Of a DNA stretch of 64,000 bases, positions 1-13,300 are shown one piece after another (position 1 is the first letter of the stretch; each line of letters begins with the position of its first letter). Source of the DNA: Paulownia fortunei (lineage: Eukaryota > Streptophyta > Magnoliopsida > Lamiales > Paulowniaceae); assembly GCA_019321725.1 (NCBI GenBank), contig CM033110.1, positions 16,919,278-16,983,277 of the forward strand, in the 5' to 3' direction. Below the pieces are notes generated by a model. The model worked only from the letters and a program-made list of their open reading frames with translations. It was not told where the DNA came from and did no database searches. Position numbers and translations under genes: made by a program.

Positions 1-1302
1 ATGTTTTTATTTTATCATTTGTTGGTTTTTCCATCCCCCGCCCCCTCTCTCTCTTTTTTTTTTTGTTAAAGTTGATCAACTGATTCAGTCTCCATCTCTC
101 TCTGTCAAATTTCCATCACTTTCTTCTTATATTTCGTGAATTGCATGGCACCCTCTATTTTGGATTGAAAATGAGATCATATGTTTGTCATCTTGATTTT
201 GAAGATTAGTTTTTGGACTAGTTTTTAGATCCTATTTATCTTGTTCCTCTTTCTGGTGAGTTTTTTAAGTGGTATTGTTTTTCAAACTAATATTATTTTG
301 GAAGACTTTTGTGTCATAAATAAGGTTGGTTTAATCACCCCATGTGTTCTTACTTCTTAATTGAAAAATAAAATAAAAATAATTTTTTTTACTGAAATCG
401 TGCAATCCTTATGGAAAAACCAATAACTGCTATTATGTACTTAATAGTGTGTTTTCTACGTGATTATGAGCCATTTTTTGAAGGTATTATACTTGTAATT
501 ATATATGCTTCAATATCATCCATTTTGCTTCAAGGTAATCCATTTCTTCAAATCCAAAGTATATCCTTAATGGTTTAGTTATGGTTGTTATTCCCTGCTA
601 ATCTTTAGGTTACAACACATTTATGCCAGGAAGTAGCTGCATTCTCTCATAGGTTTTGTATCCTTTCTCTCGCACTTCTTTGTTGTAGACTTCAGAGAAG
701 AGAAAAAAGCATTCGTCAGCGTAGGCCATGTTTTGAAATATATTAACAAGTAAGGTTAATGGTTTTAATGCGTATTTAACACATTCTGGAGAACTGAGAC
801 TTGGAGTTCTATATCAGTGTGTATATGGATTAAAGTAGTTATTTGCCATCATCTAAGTAAAAGTATTTACTAGACTGTCCACAAGGAATGCTAATTAGAA
901 TTTTACTTCCTGGTGTCCTCTACCTTATTGGTATGGTAAGTAAAAACCTTTTTGGTTGGTGAGAAGAAATTAAATTACACTGTTCTGTAAATCTGCATCA
1001 GATTGCAGTAATCAGCATAAGATTCCTTCTTTTTGGTTGGTGAGAAGAAAATAAATTGCACAGTTCTGTAAATCTGCATAAGATTGCATTAATCAGCATA
1101 AGATTGCAATAATCAGCATCAGATTGCAATAATAGCATAAGATTCCTTCTTTGCTGGCAAGACATCCTTATCCTGGAATGTGAATATGTATACACACCTG
1201 TTTGCCATTGCAGTGAAGAGAATGTTGTTGCTCTGATTGAAAAAACAGCGATTGGAAAACCAAGATTTATAAAGTCAAAGAAGAAATTTTGGAGGAGTTG
1301 AA
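1..1302. other. Upstream region of the JmjC gene
   Basis: No coding exon could be supported here. The sequence is AT-rich with pyrimidine tracts near the left edge. It probably holds the promoter, 5' UTR and possibly 5' UTR introns of the JmjC gene starting at 1303. The frame of that ATG is closed by a TAA at 1270-1272, so the coding part does not extend contiguously upstream. A tandem duplication at 950-1150 is listed separately. The N-terminal WRC-type zinc domain found in some plant relatives was not seen, but an exon left of the window cannot be excluded. Confidence 0.5.
950..1150. repeat. Imperfect tandem duplication with an inner ~20-bp repeat
   Basis: A segment of about 80 bp starting with tttggttggtgagaagaaa (950-1030) is repeated at 1031-1150. 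The second copy is longer because its inner unit, of the type atcagcataagattgcaata, is reiterated about three times. Both copies end in cataagattccttct. The array lies 150-350 bp upstream of the JmjC start codon. Confidence 0.9.
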
Positions 1303-4300
1303 ATGAGGCCGCTGAAAATTCATGCAAATGAAGAAACATGTTCTTCTGGATATATGCAGACGAAGGGGCCCAATGTAAAGGTAAATTTATTAACATCAAT
1401 TGTGGCAGGTTTCTTAAAATAAAGGAATGATAAACAGAAAATGAAGTATTTCCTTTGAAGCATTGTGTATATCCGTTGAGATTTTAAAGTTTTGTCAAGA
1501 AATCACCATATCCTTGATTGTTCATAACTGTAAACATCATTCCCTTTTTCCTTTGAACATTTCCATAGTATTACAAATAACTATATTTAGAATATTTTTT
1601 CTACTTCAGATCATAGTTCTAAAAGTGGAATAAGAATTGATAAAAGTAGACTTAGGTTGCAAAATTCTTACATCTGTGCAATTGTCTTGTATTAGTTTTC
1701 TCTTTCTACTACTTTTTAGAAGTATTTTTTCAAAGTTTGTTTATCTATTTATCTTTTCCAGTTGGACTCCTTGACATAAATACTAAGTCAAAAGAACTTT
1801 TCGTGTAGTTTCATTACTTTGATTAAGTACATTCAGATATCCATTGTGGGTATTGGTAAGTTGTGTTTATTCAGTTTCGTGATGTTGGTTTTGAAAAATT
1901 ATTTAGTCTATCGAAACTCATGAAATGATTCATGCGTAAATAAACTTATCTTTATTAACTTAATCAACAGATCTAACATTAGATATCCATTGGCAATGAA
2001 AGGAAGCTAAGTTATCTATATTTCTTTTCGAGTGTAAATGGATACAAAGGTGGTATGAATCGGTCCTAATTTCATAATATGCGAAGGCATCTTAGATACC
2101 ATTTCTGAGATATCTTAATGACACCGATAGCAGACAACAATTACCTATCACAACAATGACGGTTAAGATCCTAATGAGGATTAGATCCAGAACTGGAGAT
2201 CTCATCTAATTCACTCCCTTACCAACTTTTTATGAAGTAAGATATTCAAAAGTGAGAACAATGGGTTCCTATGTTAATATGTTTGTCTTTGGGTGTGACA
2301 GAGGAAAAGAAGCGACTCAAATAATTGTCATCAGTGCCGCAGGAATGATAAAGAAATAGTTGTTCGATGCACCAAATGCAAGCAGAAGAATTATTGTATT
2401 CCCTGCATCACTAAATGGTGAGGAATTTTGTTGCTGGAGATATTTTATGTTCCAGTGTTTCAGTTGTATATTATGCTACTAAAATCTTTTGCTCATGGGA
2501 AATTCTTTGGTTGGAATCATCTTGTGCATAAGCGAATACACTCACCATTAACTGATAATGACCGGAGTATAGTAGAGCAATCATGTCGGAATGCTGTTTT
2601 CTATCTAGGCTTCCATCTTTTTAGGAACTCAAAGTTCTCAGATTTTAACTGGAAGCTTTCTTTTTTATACTGACAACAAACAGAGAACACACATGGACGA
2701 TAAACAATTAGATGATCACTTTGCTCGTTTGTTCTTCTGCTATTTTATTGAGAAGAATGGAACTATATATATCTGACTTCCTATGTTATTTGTGGAAGAA
2801 AAATGATGTTATCCATATATTTTTTGACTGAGAACACAGCTAATGTGAATCAGCTCCTGATAGTCATGAAAAACTTAGTTGCTTCGTGCTTTCTGCACAA
2901 GTTTCACCTGCACTATAACAGTATTCTGTTTCACTGTCAGAACAATATTATATGTATAAGATTGTGCAGATCTTATCCTGTAATTTTTTTTCTACACCAT
3001 GAGTGGTATATCTTATTCTCTTTTGTTTGCAATTTGCTTAATATCGTAGCGATCTTGTTGATTGAGTATGAAAGTGTTAATAAAATGTTCTTTAAACTTG
3101 CTTAGACATGTTACTATACCAAGTCCATGCTAATACACACATTTGTATCTCTCATTAAATAGTGGTTGTAATGAATGTTCATCACATCATTTATGTCTGT
3201 TCTTTTCGGCTTTTGTTGCTCATATGTTAGTATTAGCGTTCCCCCTTTTTTTTTTTGTTTTTTTTAAAATATATCCTTCTACTTTTCAATGTCAAATATG
3301 GTGGCAAACTGCTTTGTGTTTGTTCTTCAGCAAAGTTGGGGAATCTGGGAAAAGAAGATGGCTATACTTCAATAAAAATTGCGCGTTTTTGAAGCTTAAT
3401 AGCTGATGGATGTAGGCAATTAATGTTTGTGTTTGTATCTTGGGCAATGCTATGGATTAATGCCATTTCAGTCATACTGATTAATTTTCAGTTTTACTGC
3501 CATGAAGAAAGATGGTACAGTTATTATCTTCTGTTTGGAAGATGCCAGTCTATGCCCTGCCTGTTGCGGGTATAGCTTGTACCCATTTATAAAAGAATTT
3601 TGCTCAAACATGCTTTGAAGCAAGGGAACCCCTTGGTTCTACTCTTAAATTGTTTCCTGTGTGCTCATATTTATAGTTATGCTCTGTCCTGGTTGTTCTT
3701 GCATTTATCGTTACTATGCCTGTTTTGTAATATACAGGTATACTAGAATGCAGGAGACAGATTTCGCTGAAGCCTGCCCTGTTTGTCGTAATATTTGCAA
3801 TTGTACAGCCTGCTTACAGTCTGATGTGGCCGATAAAGTTTGTATTTAAGGTTCTTCTCTTGATTTTATCTTGGTGTGCTATTATATGTTTTGTAACTAG
3901 TTTTCTGGTGCTTGCATGTTAGGGCTTGCTGATCCCAGACTTAAAACTTAGCATCAATGACAAGGTTCAATACTCAAAGTATATTGTTAGAGCACTTCTT
4001 CCTTCTCTGAAGCAATTTGTTGTTGAGCAAAACATGGAAAGAGAGGAGGAGGCCAGAATTCAAGGTAACTTTGATTATTGTTAGAAGGTTTGAAAGTTCC
4101 CCTGGATTATACTTTTTGTTTGCAAGATTGGTTTGACATCCCTTATTTTCTTGATATTTATAAAGATATGGCATCTGATGCCTTTAGCAATGAATGATAA
4201 TACTTGATGATGCTTATTATATGTTGTTGGTTTTAATAGATAAAATCTTTGTATGCATGAATGTTTAAGTAGCAAGATAATACCAATTCCAATAATTAAT

Positions 4301-7300
4301 ACCAATCCCGAAGCTCTGGATGTATCCTAACCGATGGACTAGCTAGAGTATGCTAGTTTGATAGTTGATAGAGGATCTACCATTGGATATTGGATATTTG
4401 CTGGAGGGGATCGAGTGACTTGGTATAGATGGCAACAAGGCTAGTTTGGGCCTGGTTTAATAAAACCCGAGACTTACCACACCAAATTGGACCCTTTAGG
4501 CACGTTTTATATATTTAAAATATTAACAAAAATATTTTTCCAAAATAATACCATTAAAACTTTATAAGATATATTTTTTAAAGAACTAATCACATAAAAA
4601 TATTAAATTTAAAATAAATAAAAAAGTTAAATAGGACAGGTTTGAAAACAAAAAATCAAAATTCTATTCGGACTCGTTTATAATTTTAAAAACCCACCCC
4701 AAGCATTGCGAGTCTGGATTTGGACTCGACTCATTGCCATTTTTATGACTTAGTGGAGCAAGAAACAAAAATGTGGTAGCTTCATCAAATGCAGAATTAG
4801 AGTTTCGGGCAATGGCACAGGGAGTATGCGAGTTGCTATGACCTAAAATCATCCTATAACACTTGAAAGTAGAGTGGGAAGGACCTATGAAACTCTATTG
4901 TGACAACAAGTTTGCAATTAGCATTTTGTAACAAGTACAAGATGATCGGACTAAGCATATTGAATTGGATAAACATTTCATCAAAGAGAAGCTCAACAGT
5001 GGTCTCATAAGCTCATATTATGTTCCATCCAACTCTCAACTAGTGGATGTTCTTACAAAAGGGCTAAGCAATCCTCCATTCCAAACATTAGTTTCGAGGC
5101 CGGAATGGGTAATGTCCATTCACCAGCTTGAGAGACAGTGTCAGAAAATGGGAAATTTGTATTCGATATCTTCCATATAAGAAAATTAGATTCCTTAGTT
5201 TGGTTAGTTACTGTTTTGTGCTTTTACCAAGTTTTGGAGTTTTTTTTTTTATTTTTTGGTAGTTCCTGATTGAGGGAGTAGATTCGGGAAAGTCAATACC
5301 TTCCCTTGTTGGTTGAAATTATACTTTTCTACTGAATTTGGTGAATAAAATTGAGTTCTTTTCCTCAATTTCCGACACTTAACGTTGTACGGAATATACA
5401 CCAACTCCAAAGGACTATTAGGATGTCGGGCAGTAGACAACCTCAAAAGGACTTTGATTTTGTTGTCTTTTTGGTGCCATTCAAGGCAAATTCAACTTAT
5501 GGTTTTTACATCTGAGCTTGGAATCAAATTGGCCTAACTCCTATTGATCACTTCTGTTTGATCATTTTCTTGAGGATGATAAACAGAATTGGAATTTTAG
5601 ACTTATCACCATCTTTTTTCATAAAGTTCTCCAAAAGTGGCTAACAAACTTATCAATCTCAATTAGCTGTTTTGGACTGTGATTCCTATGCAAATGAGCA
5701 ATCTCTTTGAAAAAGAGAGTAGGAGTGCCATTTTTGGAAAATCTGTGCACAGCAAAATCTGAATCTATACCTCTTTGTGCTTGCAGGAGTCCATGAACAA
5801 AATCCATGCTAATATTAGTGAAAGCAAAAAGGAACAAAAATTCATATTTAACAGCTTACAAACTCATCCAGAAAATGGGGTGGGGGGTGGGGGGGTTAGA
5901 GTAATGGGTTGAGATTGGGGAACATAGAGAAAAGAAAGTCGAAGAATCTTGGAATGGTATTTATTGGCACTCTACATGCTTGGAAGTTTCAGGGCAACTT
6001 TTTCCAATAATATTAGTTATTGCAATGTAGAAGTACTAAGCATACCTAAAGTACGAGTTACAACTTGTTTTCTGAAAATTTATGCATTTAAATGGGAGAT
6101 TGTTGGTTTAGGTGTGTCTTGGTTGTGTTACTAAAGACCCTGGATACAATAAGACATGTTTTATTTGTTGAAAAACATTCTGTACCAAGATTTTGTTGCA
6201 TGTAAATTCTGATGGTAGGGAAAAGAATATTTCACTGGAATGAGTTTGCAAACCTGGGGAAATTTTTAGCTTATAGCACCAAAGTATTCTGAAAAATTTG
6301 CAATGATGCCCATATTTTTCCCTTTGAATGAAGAGCATAATGCATATCATCAAGAGCATGCAGCAACCTGTGTGGCTAATGCGATAATTATTTGAAAGGA
6401 AATATTGATTTAATTTTCTCATTTGCTTCTTTTTTCCATATTAAAAGGATGTACGATAAATTTTTTTGATATGTAATAACTCTGTTGTTTAGATCACCAG
6501 AAAGTATTTCGTGTATATAAATATTTTACATCAATTCAAGGTAAATGACTTGCGCCTTGATGCGATGCATGTCATTTCCAAGTACGTTACCACAACTTTC
6601 ATGTACATTACAACCATCTATCACTTCTGCGACCTTCCGTCACCACCGCCCACAGTCATTTTCCTCCCAGAAATGTATATTCCATTGTATAAACAACAGA
6701 CAATAGAAAGAAGAAGAAAAGGCTTTTTTGTGCTAACAGTTTCAGTGAAGAGTATGTGCTACTAGAGAGTACTTTATAATGATTTATGTTTCTGAGGGCT
6801 TACTGAGACATACCTGAAGCAATTTGAATTAGCAAATTTAATCTATGAAATTACTAGGTTAAGATACTCTGGAGTGCTGGAGATATACAAAATTTATAGG
6901 AATTTTGATTTTCCCACGCAGCTGTAGTTTCAATTTTCGATTAATTGTAATTTCGTTTTGTTTGGACAGGTTTATCAATTACAGGACTGCAGCTTCCCAA
7001 AGCGAACTTTAGCCACGATGATCAAGTGAAATGGTGGGTACTATTAACTGATTTCTTTTCCTGATAATTCTTTGCTCTAGTATGCAAAATGTTGATATTA
7101 GAACTTGTCTTGCCCAGCAACAACTGCAAGACTTCAATATTTGATATTCACAGAAGCTGTCTGAACTGTTTGTACAAGCTTTGTGTAACTTGCTGCCGAG
7201 AGATTAGGGATGGCTTTCCATGGGGAAATGGACAGTATCGTGTTCATGGTGTGGATTGTAATTTTACAACTAAAGATGGAAGCTTTGGGGCAGCCTCTTG

Positions 7301-10300
7301 CTCTATGGATTACGCCAAATGGAAACTGACCGACAAAGGTACCATAGTTTGTCCAGCTGAAGGGATGGGGGGCTGTGGTCATGGGAATCTGGAGTTGAAG
7401 TCCACATATCGAGATAACTGGGTATCAGAACTGCTAAGGAAAGCAGAATCAGTAGCTGAAGAGGGCAACCTCACTGATGCTCTTGAAGCTTTTGAAGGAG
7501 CATGCTCATGTAAAGAAGCTTCTCGAGATGAGAGTAAGGTCAGTTACTTCCATTGTCCCACAGTTGTAGGTGTTGAAGAACCGAACCAGAAACATTTTCA
7601 CCGGCACCTATATAAAGGTGAGCCTGTCATTGTCCCTGATGTGCTCAGCGGAACGACTGGGTTGAGCTGGGAACCATTGGTCATGTGGCGTGCTTGCCGC
7701 AAATCTAAAAGGACTAGCCACTTGCGTATTCTGGATTTCAGTGTAATGAATTGCTTAAATTGGTGCGAGGTAAGTCAAATTCTCTACCATGTTTTTGCGT
7801 ATTAAAGCCCCAAAAAATATAATCTGGATTGTATGATTGGATGACTCGTTTCCTCATAATTACATCCTTTTGTTTGTTAGATGATTTGCAAATTATTTTT
7901 CTGATAAAATCACGACGTTCTTCGTACAGTTTCTTTCCTCAATCATGGTCTTATTTCTTGTAAATGTTTCTGGATCATGATTTATGCTTTTCATTTCAAT
8001 TAATTAACAACGCGTACACATAAATCTGTTTGTAGAAGTTTGTCTGTTGTTGTCTTCTGAATTCTCCTTTTTTCCCCCAATTGGGTTTCCCATTAGTTCA
8101 AAGCAGTCATAATGAATTATTACTTCTTTTTTGGTTCTGGATATTGCATATCATTCGTTGCAGTGTTATACCCATGTTTCTTGCTATCAAATTGCATTTT
8201 TTGGGTGGGCCAAAATTGTTCAGTAGAAAGGATAGTTAGTAGAGGTTATATGTAAATTTGGTTAAAGGATAATTCTTCCAAGATAGTGTATGTGAACAAT
8301 GTTTTTAGTGTAGCTTCCTAATAACTTCCCTTCACACTTCACACTTCACACTTCACTTCTCACTTCAAACAGTAATGCATATTTCCAATTATGTTCTTGT
8401 GCATTCACTTGCTGCAAAGAACCCTGATACTCTCTTGGCCTACTGCTGAAATGTTGAAGGTTGGTCATATCTGAAGGAAATAAATAACCCATGTAATCTC
8501 GCAAGAGAAGAACAAAGTAATAGAAAGACTAATTTCTTAATGTCCATGTAAATTTCTAGTCATGTTGCGTAAAACCTTCGAGATCTCAAAGATTGGTTGG
8601 GTTAAGTGCTTTCATTCAAGAATGTGGATAGGGGAAAATAAAGATGTGAAGATTCGTTGTTCTCAGCATGTTTTCCACAATAGAAGATATTTTGATAGGT
8701 TTGCACAGTTGAACAGAAATGGGGACCAAGATATACGTGGCTTTACCCTTTTTATTGACTATGTTGAGTATTATTTTGTGTGTAGGTTTCAGTTTGTTAG
8801 TTGCTGTGCTACTCATTCTGCAAGTTTACTTTTTTTTTCCATCAATTTCAACACAGGGTATTGGTATGAAGGTTTGCTTTTGGCTCTATGACATGCAGGA
8901 AACAATTAACATGCACCAATTTTTTAAGGGATATGTTGAAGGCCTCTTTGACGGTGAAGGTTGGCTTAAAACTTTAAAGTTGGAGGACTGGCCTCCAGCT
9001 GAATCATTTCAAGAACAACTGCCGCGCCATTTACTGGAGTTTGTTAGATGCTTGCCTTTCAGGCATTACACACACCCTCATGCTGGTTATCTCAATATGT
9101 CTGCAAAAATACCTGAGATGTCATTGAAGCCAGACTTGGGGCCAAAGATGTGCTTTGGTTATGGAGTTGGCGAGGAGCTTGGATTCGGTTCTGTAACCAA
9201 CCTTCAATATGCTCTGTCAGATAGGGTACATTTTTCCATTTATATCTATGTCTCTATTAACATGAACGCTTAGGAGAATGATGAACTTCTGGATCTTAAT
9301 GATTTCCCATTAGACTGCCTACTGGGTCGATATAAGCAGTACATCTCCCAAAGAGATTTAGTGATTATTTATATCTATTCAACTCAGTCGTTAATACAGG
9401 TTCTTGGGAATTGATATTGGTGCTCCAAAAATTACTACCGGTTGCCAAATTCATTTTTTTGCATAAGCAATCAATAATGTATTTTGGAGTGCCAATATCA
9501 ATTCCCCTTGTACATTAGAAAGATGACAAGTTTTTATTGACTACTACTTGCAACCCGGTTTTAATTCTCTTATTTATTTTTAAATGTTCAGAATTAATGC
9601 TTCATTTGCTAAATAGCTTTATAGTTTCTAAAACTACCCTTAGATAAAGTACATGATGTGACCACCACTGATTCTTATCCATTATCCATTAACTGAAGCT
9701 GTAAAGATGCATAGAAATGTTGTTTTTTCAGTATAAATCTTTCAATTCTTATAAAGGCATACAAATATGGAAGGAGGCAAGTTTGCTTTTTCAGTTTGTG
9801 CATACTTCAATATGTAGGAGTCTGCTCATCTCCACAATTTTAATGTACAAAAAATTGACTCCTAATCCATTTTTTTTTGTTGTAATTTTACTTTCATGTG
9901 TTTTTTGATACAAAAGGACAGGTCGTAGCTATCTTGCGTTATCCTTAAAATTCTTTGCTTTTACCATCAACTATAGAGAATCTAATGTTTTTTCAGCTAG
10001 CAACATGCTTGTTTTTCTTGAATAACTTCAGAATGCACTCGTAATGTTCTTGTTGAACAGAGAAAATTTAATTTTTTACAAAGAGGCTTATGCTATCGAA
10101 AATCATTTCACCTGTCACTATCATCAAGTCCTTTTTTCTAACATTGGTTGATAATTTATCAATTTTACAATTTTATTTTTTGATAATTGAAATGATAAAT
10201 ATGGAAAAGACAAATTAAAGCTATGGCAAAATAAAATATTAAAAGTCAAATGCTTTGATAGTTCATGCTGCCAGCTAAAACATGGTAACGAAAGAGAACT

Positions 10301-13300
10301 TAATTTGATTATCTATAACTAGCATATAGAATCAGAACATTTGGAGTATTAGGATATTTCTGTCCTCTGTAAATTTTCTTTCTTGTGTGCAATAATCTTT
10401 GTTTTCTTAATCTTTATTGTTGACTCATTATACACATGTTAGAATCATGCCGAATATGCTTAAGGCTTGAGTTTCAATTTGAAAATTAGTTATACAAGAA
10501 TTGTGAATAAGGTGGAAGAATCGAAGTTTAATGATTTCTTACACTATAACTAGCCGTTATATTGCTTGACGAAGAGAGTTGAATTAGATGTGAGCCTCCA
10601 TGGTTTCTGAAATCTGCCATAGTTGTTGTATAATGGAGCAAAATATGTGGTCTCATGCATGATAAAATTAGCATATGATTCCTATTTGACTGTGAATTTT
10701 ATTTCAGGATATTATATTAATGCTGAGATTTGCTTCTTTTTTGGCATCACTTTATTGGGCAATCTTTCGGGCTATAGTAAGATTCTAGAACTTACAATCA
10801 CTTGTCGATTGGGACACGAGGGTAGTCCTTGGTGCCAATATCACTAGATATTTGTAATCTACCTAATCTATCTGGTATATGAATCGCTCGACAAAACTTG
10901 TTTGAATGCTGGTGGGGACCTGGAGATACAACATTAAGGTTGGAACACATTATTTGTTGTTTATCAACAGGCTGTGTGATTTTGTATGCCAGCTGAATAA
11001 AAGAATTGAGAATGGTGGAAGTTGCTGCAAAGAAGGAATAGAATTAGATAGAAAAGAAATGGGCGCCAAACTCATGTAATCCCAAAGAAGCTTAAATCTC
11101 TTTAAAATCTGAAAAAATGCTTCAACTTTAAGGCATAATAAGGTCAGAAATCTATATATATTAACTCCAAAGTTCTCCTATTTCATCTAAGACTTAACTT
11201 ATAACTCCTAATACTATTCTAATACATAAAAGGACTTTTTAAAAAAGTAGCTAATCATAAATTGCAAAAAGTTTGACTTCCAAAAATACCCTTAGACTGA
11301 ACTTAATAGAAAATACAGATTAAGACTCTAAAGAATAAATTCACCCATAACTCTCTTCCATAGAACTTCATTTCCCCTGTATAATTCCCTTATTATTTAT
11401 CTTTCATCTATTACTATGTTCATTACCATCCGTCTCGGCACTCTTAGAGGCCGGACCGTGTTATGGCATAGTATTTTGTTTTGGACAAAATTCTTTGCAC
11501 CCTTTCTCCCATTTATCCTTTGATTTCAGAAAATTACTTTTGCCGGGAGCTTTCCATTTTTCTTTGGTTTTAGTTTTCAAAAAGGTGTATTAGTAAATGT
11601 CATTTAAGTTTAAGCTTCCTAATGACCTATCAATCCTCATGATTATGGAAAATGTCTATTTAATCTGTAGTTCTCCCCAAAATTGAATCCATTAATTACT
11701 ATTGGTGGTGTTAGGTAAATGTTTTAGCTTTAGCCTAATTTTTGCTCTTAGATTGCGTTCATTCGACTTTCTGTAAAAAATTAACTGTCCAAGAAAAAGA
11801 GTGCTATTAGATAGTTACTTGGTAATAATATTTAGTTTGCTGTGAGATGTTACAAGTGTAAGATTGTGCTTTTACTTTGTTCATCCAGATTTTACTATAT
11901 ACCATTGAAGCAAGACAAGCATAAAAAGTTTATGCTTGTAGTTAAAGGAATCTAGGAGTCCATTTTAATGTTTGATATTTTTGTTACCTACGTAAAGCCT
12001 TCAACTTAACCTTGCTGAGTCCAATGAATTTTAGTAGATTCCTCTGAGACACCATACAGCCAAAGTGACTGATCTCAAATTTCTTGCTTCCATCACCCAA
12101 TTTGATCGGATTAGTGTTAGATATGTGCATAACATATGTTATTACACTGAACTGGAAGAATTTATATATCACCTATTCCAAATGAATTTTTGTAATCCTT
12201 GGCCTTGGAACATATGAACAAGTGACAACATTGAGGCTGGATTTGTATTATGTTGTAATCAGGATCCTCATTCTGTTGGCTCTTACTTTCCTATTTAATA
12301 ATGTTTTTTTTCAGGTCAATATCTTGATGCATACTGCCGCAGTTTGTCTTAATCCTGAACGGCTTTCAACGATAGAGAAGTTGAGAAGGGCGCATTTTGC
12401 CCAGGATCCAGTGGTGTTTTCCATAAGCAATGAGAAAGCAAACAAAGAGGTCGTCAAAAATCAACAATGTGAAAAGGAAAATGAAAATAAAGGAAAGGAA
12501 AGATTTGATCCTTCAATCTCAGGAAACAGGGTGCAAAGGTTTGAAGACCCAGAAGGTGGTGCAGTCTGGGACATTTTTAGGAGAGAAGATGTTCCTAAAC
12601 TGGAGGAATATCTCAGGAAGCACTCTGGGGTGTTCAGGCATATCTTCCCTCTGCAGCAAGTAATTAGATCCTAACTTTGAGAATTATGGAACAGAAAAAG
12701 TTTGTATTTATAACATGTTTCTGTGGCTACCAATTGCTGACTTTCTTTCTTGGCCTTTTCTTTTTACTACTTTCTATTCAACTATTTATGTTTTGGGGCT
12801 TATCTCCTCATATGGTAGTTCTTTTTATTTGTTGAATGGAATGCTAAATCACAATTTTGTTATGCCTTTGGTGTGATCTTTTATGGTAGGAAAACAAGCA
12901 GATGGTTTTTACTCTTCCTGATCATTTTTCACTTTTGTTGAAATATCCAACTATTCCAATATTACTTCTTTATTTTTTTTTTCCTATCTTCATGTGCAGT
13001 TGGTTCACCCTGTTCATGAGAAAGCATTTTACTCAACGGTAGAGCATAAAAGGAACCTGAAAGAGGAATATGGTTAGTATGTTTCTTACTTTATAATGTG
13101 GTATATGCGTCAAATGCTGGAGATATGATTATACACTGCTATTTTTGCTTTGTAGGAATTGAACCGTGGACTTTTGTACAGAGATTAGGAGATGCAGTTT
13201 TCGTACCTGCTGGCTGCCCTCATCAAATTAGAAATTTGAAGGTTGCGTAGTCCAAACTTCAATATTTGGATTTTCTGCAAGTCGCAGTTGATCTGTTTAT

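Noticed and set aside
2803..3406. Plus-strand frames of 87-100 residues in a JmjC intron
   Set aside because: They lie between exons 2417 and 3738, are Phe/Leu-rich and low complexity, and show no conserved motif.
9480..9505. Possible miR171 in the intronic hairpin
   Set aside because: Only the 3' half (GTGCCAATATCA) resembles miR171. The 5' half reads TTTTGGA instead of the family's start, so the name is not applied.
10828..10848. Second GGTGCCAATATCAC string in the same intron
   Set aside because: No complementary arm was found nearby, so it is treated as chance similarity to the 9.49-kb hairpin arm.
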